Notes: generated from the letters alone by a model not told the origin. Shown: positions 36,021 through 45,490, counted from the stretch's first letter. The stretch is 64,000 nucleotides of DNA from Bacillus sp. DTU_2020_1000418_1_SI_GHA_SEK_038 (GCF_032341175.1 NZ_CP135435.1:1240001-1304000); one strand, 5' to 3'. Numbers and translations: made by a program.

Positions 36021-37300
36021 CAGTCGCGGTACTTTTCATTTCCCTATTTGTTTTCCTATTAATTGGTGTACCAATTGCGATCTCATTAGGTGCTTCTGCG
36101 TTGATAACGATTTATTTCACAACGACATTGCCTTTAACAATTATGACACAAAAAGCCTTTACTTCTCTTGACTCCTTTCCTTTATTAGCCGTTCCGTTTT
36201 TTATGCTTGCTGGTGTTTTGATGGGAAAAGGTGGAGTATCAAAACGATTATTAAATCTTGCCACAATACTAGTTGGATGGATGATCGGCGGACTTGCAAT
36301 GGTTACGATAGTTTCATGTATGTTCTTTGCAGCTATTTCCGGGTCGGGTCCCGCAACCGTTGCAGCCATAGGTTCATTCATGATTCCTTCGATGAAAGAA
36401 AAGAAGTATGAGGAAGGATTCGCAGCTGGTGTTGCTGCAGCTGCAGGTTCGATTGGCGTTATTATCCCACCAAGTATTCCATTTGTACTTTATGGGGTGG
36501 TTGCCGGAGTTTCTGTTGGTAGCATGTTCCTGGCGGGGATTATTCCGGGTATCATCCTTGGTATTGGAATGATGATTGTCTCTTATATGGTCTCAAAGAA
36601 GAAAAATTATAAATCAGAGGATACGATCAAATATTCATTTAAAGAGGGTTTAAGGGCATTCTATGACGCCAAATGGGCTTTGCTAATACCAGTTATTATT
36701 TTAGGCGGAATATATGGCGGAGTATTTTCCCCAACGGAAGCAGCCGTCGTCGCTGTAGTTTATGCAATAATAATTGGAGCCTTTGTTCATAAAGAACTGT
36801 CAATGAAAGATATTTATGATTGTTTACGAGAAGCAATTGTTATTAACGCAACAACGATGATTATTATCGGTTTATCTATTTCCTTTGCGTATATTATGAC
36901 ACTTGAACAAATTCCGAATAGTATCGCTATTTTTATAACAGAGTTATCAAGTAATCCGCTTGTGATTTTATTGATTATTAATATATTGTTACTTATTGTT
37001 GGAATGTTTATCGATACAATTTCCGCTTTAATCGTCTTATCTCCAATCTTATTACCAATTGTTACGGCCGTAGGTGTGGATCCTGTTCATTTTGGTGTTA
37101 TTTTGGTATCAAATTTAGCAATTGGGTTTATTACTCCTCCGCTTGGTGTTAATTTATTTGTTGCATCTAGTATAAGTGGAATAAAGATAGAAAAGATTAT
37201 TATTGGTATTTTGCCATTTTTATTGTCTATGATTATCTGTTTACTAGTTATCACGTATGTACCAGCACTATCCACATGGTTGCCGTTAATGCTTGATTAA
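36017..37300 (+). CDS. TRAP transporter large permease, DctM type
   Basis: The 427-residue protein has about twelve membrane helices and DctM hallmarks (PFFMLAGVLMGKGGVSKRLL, SGSGPATVAAIGSFMIPSM, PPSIPFVLYGVV, SPTEAAVVAVVYA, FITPPLGVNLFVAS). It is the sodium- or proton-coupled channel of the importer. Start TTG 36017 overlaps the previous stop; a G-rich site (GAGGGGGGG) lies upstream. Together with the previous two genes it completes a TRAP system for the island's substrate. Confidence 0.92.
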   Translation: MTVAVLFISLFVFLLIGVPIAISLGASALITIYFTTTLPLTIMTQKAFTSLDSFPLLAVPFFMLAGVLMGKGGVSKRLLNLATILVGWMIGGLAMVTIVSCMFFAAISGSGPATVAAIGSFMIPSMKEKKYEEGFAAGVAAAAGSIGVIIPPSIPFVLYGVVAGVSVGSMFLAGIIPGIILGIGMMIVSYMVSKKKNYKSEDTIKYSFKEGLRAFYDAKWALLIPVIILGGIYGGVFSPTEAAVVAVVYAIIIGAFVHKELSMKDIYDCLREAIVINATTMIIIGLSISFAYIMTLEQIPNSIAIFITELSSNPLVILLIINILLLIVGMFIDTISALIVLSPILLPIVTAVGVDPVHFGVILVSNLAIGFITPPLGVNLFVASSISGIKIEKIIIGILPFLLSMIICLLVITYVPALSTWLPLMLD

Positions 37301-37422
37301 AATTCATAGAGATTTATAAAGGTAATTTAAAGTATTTGATGATAAACCGGTGGCAGGCAAGAGTATCTGAAAGAACATTCTAGAATTTAAAAAAGCAGAA
37401 GGATGAAAGGTTGATGTAAATA

Positions 37423-38592
37423 ATGGCACTTACATTAAATTCACATGTTTTAAATTTGGGAATCTCAGGGATTCGGACTTTTTCCAATCAGTTAGCAAAT
37501 TTTCCTGATGCAATTAATCTTACAATTGGACAACCAGATTTCCCCACACCACAGCATATAAAAGAAGCGGCTATATCCTCAATTTTGGCTGATTACACAG
37601 GCTATTCTCATAACGCTGGACTACTATCTCTACGCCAAGAAGTTCAATCTTTTTTCTTCGATCGATATAACCTGTCTTACCGCGCAGAGGATGAAATTTA
37701 TATTACAGTTGGAGCAAGTGAAGCGCTTGATATAGCCTTCCGGACAATACTTGAAGAAGGTGATGAAGTTATATTATTTGCACCTGTATATCCTGGCTAT
37801 ATTCCGGTAATAGAACTATGTGGTGCAGTACCAATTTTAATAGATACATCCGGAACTGATTTTAAACCAACACTTGATCAAATAAAGAAGGCTGTAACAC
37901 CAAAAACGAAAGCCATTTTATTTAACTATCCATCTAATCCAACGGGAGTAATCCTTACTAGGGATGAAATACGGACGCTGACGGATTGGATTAGAACGCA
38001 GGAGTTATTCGTAGTGTCAGATGAAATCTACAGTGAAAATACGTTTGGAAGCAAGCATGTTTCTTTTGCATCAATGGAAGGAATGCGAGAACGCACAATA
38101 ATTATTCATGGGTTATCTAAGTCTCACTCTATGACAGGCTGGCGAATTGGCTTTACTATGGCTCCGGCATTCCTAATAGAACAAATGATAAAAGTCCATT
38201 TATATAGCGTAACTTGTGCCCCTGTTACTAGTCAATATGCTGCAATCCAGGCATTGCGTTATGGGCGTGATGATTCCGATGCAATGAACAAAGAGTATGT
38301 AAAAAGACTTGACTTTTTATATAACCGCTTGAGAGAAATGGGGCTAGAAACCATGAAGCCTTCTGGAGCCTTTTATATTTTTCCAAAGATTCCATCGATA
38401 TTTCCAGATTCATACACCTTTGCTACACAGTTGCTTACAGAAGGTGGCGTTGCTGTCGTACCAGGCAGTGCATTCTCATCTTTTGGAGAAGGTTATTTCA
38501 GAATTTCGTATGCCTATTCGATGGATATATTAAAGGAAGGGCTTGATCGGCTAGAGAAGTTCTTACAAAATCATTGTATTAAAGGAGTCTAA
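37423..38592 (+). CDS. PLP-dependent class I/II aminotransferase, PatA-like
   Basis: The 389-residue protein resembles Bacillus PatA (N-acetyl-L,L-diaminopimelate aminotransferase) and related fold-type I enzymes: GISGIRTFSNQLANF, LTIGQPDFPTP, YTGYSHNAGLLSLRQEV, GASEALDIAFRTIL, FNYPSNPTGV, VSDEIYSE, and the PLP Lys in HGLSKSHSMTGWRIGF. Because it sits in a catabolic island after a transporter, it may instead transaminate the imported amino acid. The ribosome site (AAAGGTTGATG) is moderate. Confidence 0.85.
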   Translation: MALTLNSHVLNLGISGIRTFSNQLANFPDAINLTIGQPDFPTPQHIKEAAISSILADYTGYSHNAGLLSLRQEVQSFFFDRYNLSYRAEDEIYITVGASEALDIAFRTILEEGDEVILFAPVYPGYIPVIELCGAVPILIDTSGTDFKPTLDQIKKAVTPKTKAILFNYPSNPTGVILTRDEIRTLTDWIRTQELFVVSDEIYSENTFGSKHVSFASMEGMRERTIIIHGLSKSHSMTGWRIGFTMAPAFLIEQMIKVHLYSVTCAPVTSQYAAIQALRYGRDDSDAMNKEYVKRLDFLYNRLREMGLETMKPSGAFYIFPKIPSIFPDSYTFATQLLTEGGVAVVPGSAFSSFGEGYFRISYAYSMDILKEGLDRLEKFLQNHCIKGV

Positions 38593-38683
38593 GAACAACG
38601 AAGACTTACTTAGTAGAACTTTCAAATCTATTGGTCCTATTTTGAACGATTAATCATGATGAGAAAGATGGGAGAGGTTAACT

Positions 38684-39436
38684 TTGAACATAGGAAAATA
38701 TCAAGATAGCCTTCGTGATAAACGTGTTGTTATAACCGGTGGTGCCAGTGGAATCGGTTTAGCTACTGCCATTCGATTTGCAAACGAGGAAGCAATTGTT
38801 ACGATCATTGATAATAACCAGGATTCATTGGAAAAAGTATTAAATGAATATTCAACAATTAAACATGGAGTAGTTGCAGATGTAAGTTGTCACGAGAGTG
38901 TGCGTAATGCTTTTCTTGAAATTGATCATTTGGCAGGAGGTGTGGATATTCTTATTGCAAATGCAGGAATAAGTATAAGATCTAATTTTATTGACATTAC
39001 TCCGGAGCAATGGGAAAAGGTGATAGGGGTTAATCTCAATGGCATATTTTACACTGCACAAGAAGCAGCAAAAAGAATGCTTAATCAGGGGCATGGTGTA
39101 ATTTTAATGACGGCCTCGACCAATGGTTTAGTTGGTCATCCATATTACGCAGATTATAATGCCTCAAAAGCCGGTGTGAATCTTTTAGCACGAACAATGG
39201 CTTTAGAACTAGCTCCGACGATTCGAGTAAATACAGTCTGCCCTGGATACGTCCTCACACCGATGCAACTTGCAGAGTACAGTCCAGAAGCATTAGAGCA
39301 AGTAAATGAAAAAATCCCTTTAAAGAGACATGCCAAACCTGAGGAGGTTGCAGGATTGTATGCATTTTTAGCATCTTCGGAGGCGAAGTATATTACAGGG
39401 CAGCATATTCCTATTGATGGGGGAGAACTCGCTTAA
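38684..39436 (+). CDS. SDR family oxidoreductase (second in the island)
   Basis: The 250-residue protein has TGGASGIGLA, a D in the TIIDNNQDS turn favouring NAD(H), NAGISIRSN, TASTNGLVG (Ser/Thr region), YNASK and CPGYVLTPMQ. It starts at TTG 38684 with GGGAGAGG about six bases upstream. It is related to the SDR at 28575 only at family level. It likely acts on a hydroxy or keto acid from the aminotransferase step; inference from position. Confidence 0.88.
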   Translation: MNIGKYQDSLRDKRVVITGGASGIGLATAIRFANEEAIVTIIDNNQDSLEKVLNEYSTIKHGVVADVSCHESVRNAFLEIDHLAGGVDILIANAGISIRSNFIDITPEQWEKVIGVNLNGIFYTAQEAAKRMLNQGHGVILMTASTNGLVGHPYYADYNASKAGVNLLARTMALELAPTIRVNTVCPGYVLTPMQLAEYSPEALEQVNEKIPLKRHAKPEEVAGLYAFLASSEAKYITGQHIPIDGGELA

Positions 39437-39560
39437 AAGACAAGGCACGTTGGCGATTCCGAGTATGGGAACCTTATTTGACAGTACCGTTTACGTATTG
39501 GCTGTTAACACTTTTAATAACGTATTTACTTAATAATGTTGAAAGGAGGTTGTTGAACAC

Positions 39561-40283
39561 ATGATTAAAGTGAAAAATTTAAAGAAAAAATTCGGAGATA
39601 TAGAGGTTTTAAGGGATATTAATATACAGATTAAGGAAAAGGAAGTTGTAGTAGTAATCGGTCCCTCTGGTTCTGGGAAATCGACATTCCTCCGCTGTAT
39701 AAATAATTTAGAAGAAATATCATCAGGTGATATTTATATAAATGACATAAACATTTCCAATCATAAGGTGAATATTAATGAGATGCGGGCAGATGTCGGC
39801 ATGGTTTTCCAACAATTTAATTTATTCCCTCATAAAACCGTTTTAGAAAATATCACTTTAGCTCCTATGAAGGTTCGCAAAAGAAAAAAGCAAGAAGCAG
39901 AAGAAAAAGCATTTAAATTACTTGAAAAAGTAGGGCTTGTAAGTAAAGCAGATGCATATCCAGATTCATTGTCGGGTGGACAAAAACAAAGAATTGCCAT
40001 TGCTAGAGCATTAGCAATGGAACCGAAAATTATGTTATTCGATGAACCGACATCAGCCTTAGACCCTGAAATGGTCGGGGAAGTTTTAGCAGTGATGAAG
40101 GACTTGGCGCACGAAGGAATGACGATGGTCGTTGTTACGCATGAAATGGGTTTTGCTAGAGAAGTTGGGGATCGAGTCGTTTTCATGGATGAAGGCTATG
40201 TCATAGAGGAAGCCTCTCCTGTAACCTTATTTTCTGAGCCTAAAAATGAACGAACGATTGCGTTTCTTTCGAAAGTATTATAA
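39561..40283 (+). CDS. polar amino-acid ABC transporter ATPase, GlnQ type
   Basis: The 240-residue protein has Walker [25 protein letters not shown] (typical of polar amino-acid importers), signature LSGGQKQRI, Walker [20 protein letters not shown] and H-loop [18 protein letters not shown] precedes the ATG. First gene of an ATPase, binding-protein, permease set. Confidence 0.94.
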   Translation: MIKVKNLKKKFGDIEVLRDINIQIKEKEVVVVIGPSGSGKSTFLRCINNLEEISSGDIYINDINISNHKVNINEMRADVGMVFQQFNLFPHKTVLENITLAPMKVRKRKKQEAEEKAFKLLEKVGLVSKADAYPDSLSGGQKQRIAIARALAMEPKIMLFDEPTSALDPEMVGEVLAVMKDLAHEGMTMVVVTHEMGFAREVGDRVVFMDEGYVIEEASPVTLFSEPKNERTIAFLSKVL

Positions 40284-40342
40284 ATAGAAGATTTGTGACT
40301 TTTGTTATCTGAATTTTCCAAAATGATGAAGGAGTGAATGTA

Positions 40343-41179
40343 ATGAAAAGTAAAAAGAAACTATTTCTAGTATCAATCATCTCGATTATCTTTCTATTGA
40401 TTTTAGGAGGATGCGGAAGTAACTCGACTTCAAACCAAGCAGATAAACCGGGGTCTGATACAAAAGGGACAGAATCTAAAGAGGATATGAAGCTTGTTCA
40501 TGATGGGAAGCTCACCTTTGCCATGAGTGGATTACTTAAACCATTAAATTACAAAGAAAATGACAAGCTGGTAGGCTTTGATGTGGAGATAGGAACTGAG
40601 ATTGCAAAACGTATCGGCTTGGAGCCAAATCCGGTTACAAATCCATGGGAAACAATTCTTCAAGGATTAAAAGGGAAAAAATATGATGTCATTATTGGAA
40701 GCATGACAGCCACGGAAGAACGTTTAAAACAGGTTGACTTTTCCATTCCATATTATATCTCTGGAGCGCAAATTTTCGTAGCCGAAGAAAACAATACCAT
40801 TCAAACTAAAGATGACGTGAAGGATAAAATTATTGGTGTCGTTCAAGCAAGCACCCATAAAGAAGTGGCAGAAAGCTATACTGATAAAGTGAAAGCGTAT
40901 CCAAGTGAAGTATTTGCTTTACAAGATTTAGGTCCAGGACGTATTGATGCGGTTATTACCGATAAAATTGTCGGGGTATCAGCAATCAAAGAGCAAGGTT
41001 TAAAAATAAAACCAATTGACGGGGTACTAAATCAGGAAAATATTGCAGTTGCTATAAATAAAGATCATCAAGTGCTGCTGGATAAGATTAATCAAGCGAT
41101 AAATGAAATTATAGAGGACGGCACGTACGAAGAAATAAGCAAGAAATGGTTTGGATTAAACATTATGGAAAAGAAGTAA
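40343..41179 (+). CDS. amino-acid ABC transporter substrate-binding lipoprotein
   Basis: The 278-residue protein has an N-terminal signal with lipobox (LILGGCGSN), then the SBP_bac_3 fold: LTFAMSGLLKPLNYKE, LVGFDVEIGTEIAKR, NPWETILQGLKGKKYDVI, GSMTATEERLKQVDFS. ATG 40343 follows GAAGGAGTGA; GTG 40334 overlaps that site. Members bind polar amino acids or opine-like compounds; the ligand is unknown. Confidence 0.93.
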   Translation: MKSKKKLFLVSIISIIFLLILGGCGSNSTSNQADKPGSDTKGTESKEDMKLVHDGKLTFAMSGLLKPLNYKENDKLVGFDVEIGTEIAKRIGLEPNPVTNPWETILQGLKGKKYDVIIGSMTATEERLKQVDFSIPYYISGAQIFVAEENNTIQTKDDVKDKIIGVVQASTHKEVAESYTDKVKAYPSEVFALQDLGPGRIDAVITDKIVGVSAIKEQGLKIKPIDGVLNQENIAVAINKDHQVLLDKINQAINEIIEDGTYEEISKKWFGLNIMEKK

Positions 41180-41229
41180 ACTCGATTAAAAAGTTATTAA
41201 GCTTACACTTTTAAAGGGGCTAACTTACT

Positions 41230-41931
41230 ATGAATTTTTTTGAGAGTGTTATATCAATTATCCAAAAGCATGGTAGTGCTTTTTTACAGGCCTCGATTAC
41301 TACCATAACTATTACGGCCATATCCTTGGCAATCGCTACTGTTATTGGATTAGTGTTTGCCTTTTTTAAAGTGTCAAATATTACTCTTCTAAAAAAATTA
41401 GCAGATTTTTATATATTTATAATACGAGGATTACCTCTAATCGTGTTAATCATGTTCTTGTATTACGGAATTTCCAGTGTAATTGTCCTTAATGATTTTA
41501 CGGCGGGTGCGATTGCATTGGGGATTCATTCAGGAGCCTATTTGGCAGAGATTTTTAGGGGAGCTATCCAATCAATTGATAAAGGACAAACAGAAGCAGC
41601 TCGATCATTAGGAATGTCTTCCTCATTAACAATGAGGAGTATTATCCTTCCACAAGCGTTCAAAAGGGCGATTCCTGCATTAGGAAATCAATTTATTATT
41701 GGTTTGAAAGACTCTTCACTCGTAGCCTATATTGCTGTTACCGAATTGTTTAGTCGAGCACTCTATGCATCCGCTGAAAATTATATGCCATTTGAGACAT
41801 ATCTTGTCGTAGGTTTGTATTATCTTGCTCTTGTCTTAATTTTCACTTTGATTTTAAACAAAATTGAAAAGCGGTTGGATAATGGAACCGTTAAGAGAAG
41901 TGTATTTAAGGGGAGTGCTATCCAAAAATAA
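41230..41931 (+). CDS. amino-acid ABC transporter permease, HisM/GlnP type
   Basis: The 233-residue protein has about five membrane helices and the family motifs FFKVSNITLLKKLADFYIFI, RGLPLIVLIMFLYYG and the EAA loop GQTEAARSLGMSSSLTMRS. With the previous two genes it completes the importer. It is followed directly by the decayed rocB-like copy. Confidence 0.93.
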   Translation: MNFFESVISIIQKHGSAFLQASITTITITAISLAIATVIGLVFAFFKVSNITLLKKLADFYIFIIRGLPLIVLIMFLYYGISSVIVLNDFTAGAIALGIHSGAYLAEIFRGAIQSIDKGQTEAARSLGMSSSLTMRSIILPQAFKRAIPALGNQFIIGLKDSSLVAYIAVTELFSRALYASAENYMPFETYLVVGLYYLALVLIFTLILNKIEKRLDNGTVKRSVFKGSAIQK

Positions 41932-41964
41932 TATTTATTTCAGAAAAAATAGCTTTTACAAATG

Positions 41965-42520
41965 AAAATAGTTATAGCTGATAAGGTATATGAATTAATT
42001 TCTGCTCTTCCTTAATTTAAAGAAAACTCTAACCAACTTATTAAATCAAGAACTGTAGATGATGGAATTGAGAGATATAATGTTTGGTATTCGTAAAAGG
42101 AACGAAAGACATAAATGTCCGACTATAATTCTCTTTTATTCATAACTACATTCACCTTGTCTAGAATTGACACGAAAGGATCAGAGAGAAATTGATTTAT
42201 TAGAGGCATTGGATAAAGCTGTTGAAGCGGTTCAGCAAGAATATGCACATCCAATTGTGATAAAGAATTTCTTCCCATATATTTGTGATATGAGTTGTGT
42301 GGCAAAAAGCGATAACGAACAAGAGATTCAAACCGTTATTGAAAATAACCCTGGTTAGGGAACGAAGCACTATGTTAACTATCAAGATATTCGTGATATT
42401 ACCGTTTCAGCTATTAATATAGGTCCATTTGGATACGATGGCCATAATAAAAATGAACGGATGGAAATTCAATATTTAACGGAAATTTTTCTAAAGATTA
42501 AAGAAGAGGTCATTCGTTGA
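41965..42520 (+). pseudogene. decayed rocB-like gene with about 1 kb internal deletion
   Basis: Translated pieces match the intact rocB-like protein at 32598. The left piece (41965-42115) reads IADKVYELISALP, a stop, then LIKSRTVDDGIERYNV, where the intact copy has IANKIYDVVSSLP and LIKSRTVDDEIERYNV; a one-base deletion follows at GTTTGG. The right piece (42115-42520) gives ALDKAVEAVQQEYAHPIV, CDMSCVA, ENNPG, a stop (TAG 42356), then GTKHYVNYQDIRDI and GPFGYDGHNKNERMEIQY to a normal end. The part matching about 32830-33832 of the intact gene is absent. No single frame remains. It is not an identical recent duplicate; many third positions differ. Confidence 0.93.
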
Positions 42521-42546
42521 TTATTTAGGTGATTTTATAAAAAAAG

Positions 42547-42589
42547 GAAGGGAAGTTACTCTATTAAAATTTAATAGGGAAACTTCCCT
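42547..42589 (-). terminator. terminator hairpin (mainly for the EamA gene)
   Basis: AAGGGAAGTT pairs with AACTTCCCTT, with an inner CTATTA/TAATAG stem. On the minus strand a T-rich tract follows. Confidence 0.8.
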
Positions 42590-42615
42590 TTAGTGAATAT
42601 CTCAGACAATAGGTG

Positions 42616-43542
42616 TTAGGATGCACGCTCCATTGCCACTCCTTCCTTTACCTGCTTCTCCGGTAGTGAAAGGAGTACGACTGCTGCGACTATAAATAAG
42701 CCCCCCATTAATTGAAAAGCCCCAAATGACTCCTTTAACCAAATAATTGAAACAATGGCGGCAACGAGAGGCTCAATACTTGAAAGCAAACTGGATTCTG
42801 TTGCAGATAGATATTTTAAGCTCCCGATATATAGAAGAAAGGAAAGAGTACCAACAATAATGATTAGAATGAGCATTACTGTTGTTGAAACTGTTAAGGC
42901 TTCCCCAAATTTCCGAAAGCTAAACTGCGGACTAAATAGATATAATACAATTCCTCCAATAAGCATGCCCCAGCCAATAATAACTAGAGTCCCCCAGTCA
43001 GTGATTAAAGCTTTTGGCTGCAGCGTATAAAAAGCAAAGCCAATTGCCGTTAAGAGGCCCATAATTATTGCTGCTCTAGATAGGACAACATTCTCCATCG
43101 AACCGTTTGTAACTAGAAAGAAAACACCAATTAAAGCACCAAATATAGCTAGTAATTGCATAATTGATGGCAGTTTTCTTAACTGTGCGGCGACATAAAT
43201 GGTAATAAGAACCGGCCCGAGAAATTGAAATAGTGTTGCGGTAACCGCGTTGCTTATATAAACTGCCTCGATAAATGCATATTGGGCGCCAAGCATGCCA
43301 AGGGTACCAAATATAATTAGCTGCAACCAATAACGGGGATGTCTCCAAATCCCGAAAATATCTTTCTTAGCTAAAACTAATGCCCCTAAAATAATAATTC
43401 CTGCTGCAAGGAGACGTACAACTAAAAATTCGAGAGATGATAATTCTGTATGTTGGAATAGCCATTGAATCATAGGTCCGGAAATTCCCCATAAAGCAGC
43501 TCCGCTGATAATCATCAGCAGGCCATGCTGTCGTGGTTTCAT
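42616..43542 (-). CDS. EamA/DMT family transporter
   Basis: The 308-residue protein has ten membrane helices in two EamA repeats (ISGAALWGISGPMIQWLF, and LTAIGFAFYTLQPKAL for the second). Such proteins export amino acids or metabolites. The typical SSIEPLVAAIVSIIWLKE segment is present near residue 245. No close neighbours on the same strand; it has its own terminator. Substrate unknown. Confidence 0.9.
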   Translation of the reverse strand: MKPRQHGLLMIISGAALWGISGPMIQWLFQHTELSSLEFLVVRLLAAGIIILGALVLAKKDIFGIWRHPRYWLQLIIFGTLGMLGAQYAFIEAVYISNAVTATLFQFLGPVLITIYVAAQLRKLPSIMQLLAIFGALIGVFFLVTNGSMENVVLSRAAIIMGLLTAIGFAFYTLQPKALITDWGTLVIIGWGMLIGGIVLYLFSPQFSFRKFGEALTVSTTVMLILIIIVGTLSFLLYIGSLKYLSATESSLLSSIEPLVAAIVSIIWLKESFGAFQLMGGLFIVAAVVLLSLPEKQVKEGVAMERAS

Positions 43543-43724
43543 GAATGTATACCTCCATTAAAGTTCTACATGAATTTCTTTCAATGAAATGTTAATTATA
43601 GAGGTATTATAAATTTCAACTGGCGCCTTTAAAAGTGTCAGATATTAATATATGTAGGGGATACAGCTGCTTTCGAAAGCTTAGTTTCATCATAAGGTAC
43701 CCGCCCTTTATATAGGGAGGTCCC

Positions 43725-44459
43725 TTATTTATTGGGGAAAATACTATTGAGTTCAACAGATAATCCGGAAAAAACATATGAGTGTGCAGCTTCATTTTGT
43801 TTAAATGTCATGTTATTACTTATATTTTTGTCTTCAAATAAGTAAATCGAAATCTCATTGTTTAAAGGATTTACAATCCAATATTCCTTTACCCCGCATG
43901 ACATATAGAGATCAAGCTTTTTTATCATGTCTTTTCTTCTTGTACTTTCCGATAAAATCTCGACAACAAGATCAGGAACTCCTTTATAATAATCATTGTC
44001 ATCAAGCTTCTCCTCAAGGTCACAAATAACCATCATATCAGGCTGAACAATGCTTTTATTATCAGGACTTCGTTTGAGTTCAATATCATATGGAGCAACA
44101 AGTGGAGTACACTTTTTTCCTTTAAACCAGTTATAAAAAATTACAAATAGCTCAGTTAACGTAACCTGGTGAACCGTTTTTGGTGAAGCAAGTAAAAAGA
44201 TTTCACCATCAATATATTCGTATCGTTCTTCACTCTCTTTTGTCAGGTTCAAAAATTCCTCAAAGCTTGCCTTTTTGCCATCAAAACTATATTCATTTAG
44301 CTTTTCCTGTACTGTCATAACAGTTGTTTCATTCTTGGAATCCGTTGAAGTAAGCTTGGCGATGGGGGTACCATTACGGGTAATAATAATGTCCTCTTTC
44401 GCAGCAAGCATCAAATACTTTCCAAAATTATTTTGTAGCTCAGTTGAATTTATAACCAT
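43725..44459 (-). CDS. Phd/YefM-type antitoxin domain fused to a Uma2-type nuclease-like domain
   Basis: The 244-residue protein has two parts. Residues 1-40 (STELQNNFGKYLMLAAKEDI, ITRNGTPIAKLTS) match the Phd/YefM DNA-binding antitoxin domain. Residues about 60-240 match Uma2 (DUF820), a PD-(D/E)XK fold: YEYIDGEIFLLASP, IVQPDMMVICD, GVPDLVVEILSESTRRKDM, KLDLYMSCGVKEYWIVNP. The acidic and lysine residues (QPDM, VEILS, KLDLY) fit the nuclease core. GGAGGTGTC precedes the ATG. No separate toxin gene lies beside it. Three TAGCTA palindromes just upstream may be its operator. Role unknown. Confidence 0.82.
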   Translation of the reverse strand: MVINSTELQNNFGKYLMLAAKEDIIITRNGTPIAKLTSTDSKNETTVMTVQEKLNEYSFDGKKASFEEFLNLTKESEERYEYIDGEIFLLASPKTVHQVTLTELFVIFYNWFKGKKCTPLVAPYDIELKRSPDNKSIVQPDMMVICDLEEKLDDNDYYKGVPDLVVEILSESTRRKDMIKKLDLYMSCGVKEYWIVNPLNNEISIYLFEDKNISNNMTFKQNEAAHSYVFSGLSVELNSIFPNK

Positions 44460-44478
44460 TAAGAGACACCTCCATAAC

Positions 44479-44511
44479 TAGCTAAAATAGCTATATTAGC
44501 TAATCTAATTA
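44479..44511. promoter_or_regulatory. 9-bp-spaced TAGCTA repeats upstream of the Phd-Uma2 gene
   Basis: The palindrome TAGCTA occurs at 44479, 44488 and 44497, each 9 bases apart, and a decayed TAATTA follows at 44506. It is 20 bases upstream of the start codon, a fitting place for autoregulation by the Phd-like domain. Confidence 0.55.
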
Positions 44512-44605
44512 TATAGGTCTGGATAATAAATGGCAAATAGCTGTTTAAAAAAAGAAATGAAGGATGTCTGCATAGAAAATCAGGCTAACTAGACAGACTT
44601 TTTAA

Positions 44606-45178
44606 TTACACTGTCAAAAACCTTATTCTAAACTGCCTTAATAAAACGAGTATGATAATTTCCATTATTATGGTAGTAATGGCACTCAAGCCGATAATAT
44701 AAAAGCCCGCAGAATCATCGACATTCATAAAAAACGGAACAGCTGCCAAAGAAGCAAAGGTTCCAATTACGTAAGTGCGCACCCCTTTCTTCGCGCTTTT
44801 TGCAAACAGCATAGATCCTTCATTCTCTGCCATTTCAATTAATCCAAGGATCGTATAGTAAACCATGAATAAATGAATAATTCCATGTATCATTGAAATA
44901 ACCATCACAAATAGCGACATGTTGGACAAACTGAATTCATCTAATGGAATGGGGGGACTCTGAAAAATTGTCACTAATGATAACAATGCCAAGCTGATTG
45001 CAAGTCCTTTTGCTTTTGAAAAATACGAGGAGTAAGCCTGTAGCTGGTTTAAACCAGAAACAGCTATGAAATAGCCAATAATATCGGGCAGTATATCGAT
45101 TATTATGATATTAATATCAATCAGAACAAGGATTAGTCCCCAAAAGACTTTGTTGATGGAAGAAGGTATATTAGTCAT
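44606..45178 (-). CDS. uncharacterised membrane protein
   Basis: This 190-residue protein is not one I recognise. It has four to five hydrophobic segments (LILVLIDINIIIIDILPDII, GLAISLALLSLVTI, MSLFVMVISMIHGIIHLFMV, YVIGTFASLAAVPFF, GLSAITTIIMEIIILVLL). ATG 45178 follows AAGGAGGGT. It starts 24 bases after the small gene at 45203-45490 and is probably co-transcribed with it. Confidence 0.75.
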   Translation of the reverse strand: MTNIPSSINKVFWGLILVLIDINIIIIDILPDIIGYFIAVSGLNQLQAYSSYFSKAKGLAISLALLSLVTIFQSPPIPLDEFSLSNMSLFVMVISMIHGIIHLFMVYYTILGLIEMAENEGSMLFAKSAKKGVRTYVIGTFASLAAVPFFMNVDDSAGFYIIGLSAITTIIMEIIILVLLRQFRIRFLTV

Positions 45179-45202
45179 TTTTACCCTCCTTAACAAGCTC
45201 CC

Positions 45203-45490
45203 TTAAATCCTTTTTTGATAGTGGCGATACTTAGGACCATGCCCGGGTCCCTTTGAATAAAATTCACCATCTATTCCAGGAATAGTGAGCCATTGGATGT
45301 CCATCTCATAGCTGCGATTCGCAATATAATGTAAATGGATAATATATCCTTTACTGGACGGAACATAGTAATAATGCTTTAACATAATTGGCCTTTGAAG
45401 CTGGCTAGATACAAAAAGTGCATAATTTCCAACTAAACTCAGAATGACAACTGCTACCCCTGCGTAAAGCAAGGATTTATTCATTTTCAT
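45203..45490 (-). CDS. small membrane-anchored protein of unknown function
   Basis: The 95-residue product has one N-terminal hydrophobic helix (LLYAGVAVVILSLVGNYALF) that could be an uncleaved signal, then a Tyr/His-rich extracytoplasmic part (KHYYYVPSSKGYIIHLHYIA) and a Gly/His-rich end (GPGHGPKYRHY). AGGAAA lies before the ATG. I do not recognise the family. Likely one operon with the next membrane-protein gene. Confidence 0.65.
   Translation of the reverse strand: MKMNKSLLYAGVAVVILSLVGNYALFVSSQLQRPIMLKHYYYVPSSKGYIIHLHYIANRSYEMDIQWLTIPGIDGEFYSKGPGHGPKYRHYQKRI

Noticed and set aside
42167..42358. Short separate gene with EYAHPIV and CDMSCVA motifs
   Set aside because: It is the surviving piece of a rocB-like pseudogene with a stop inside and homologous sequence continuing after it.
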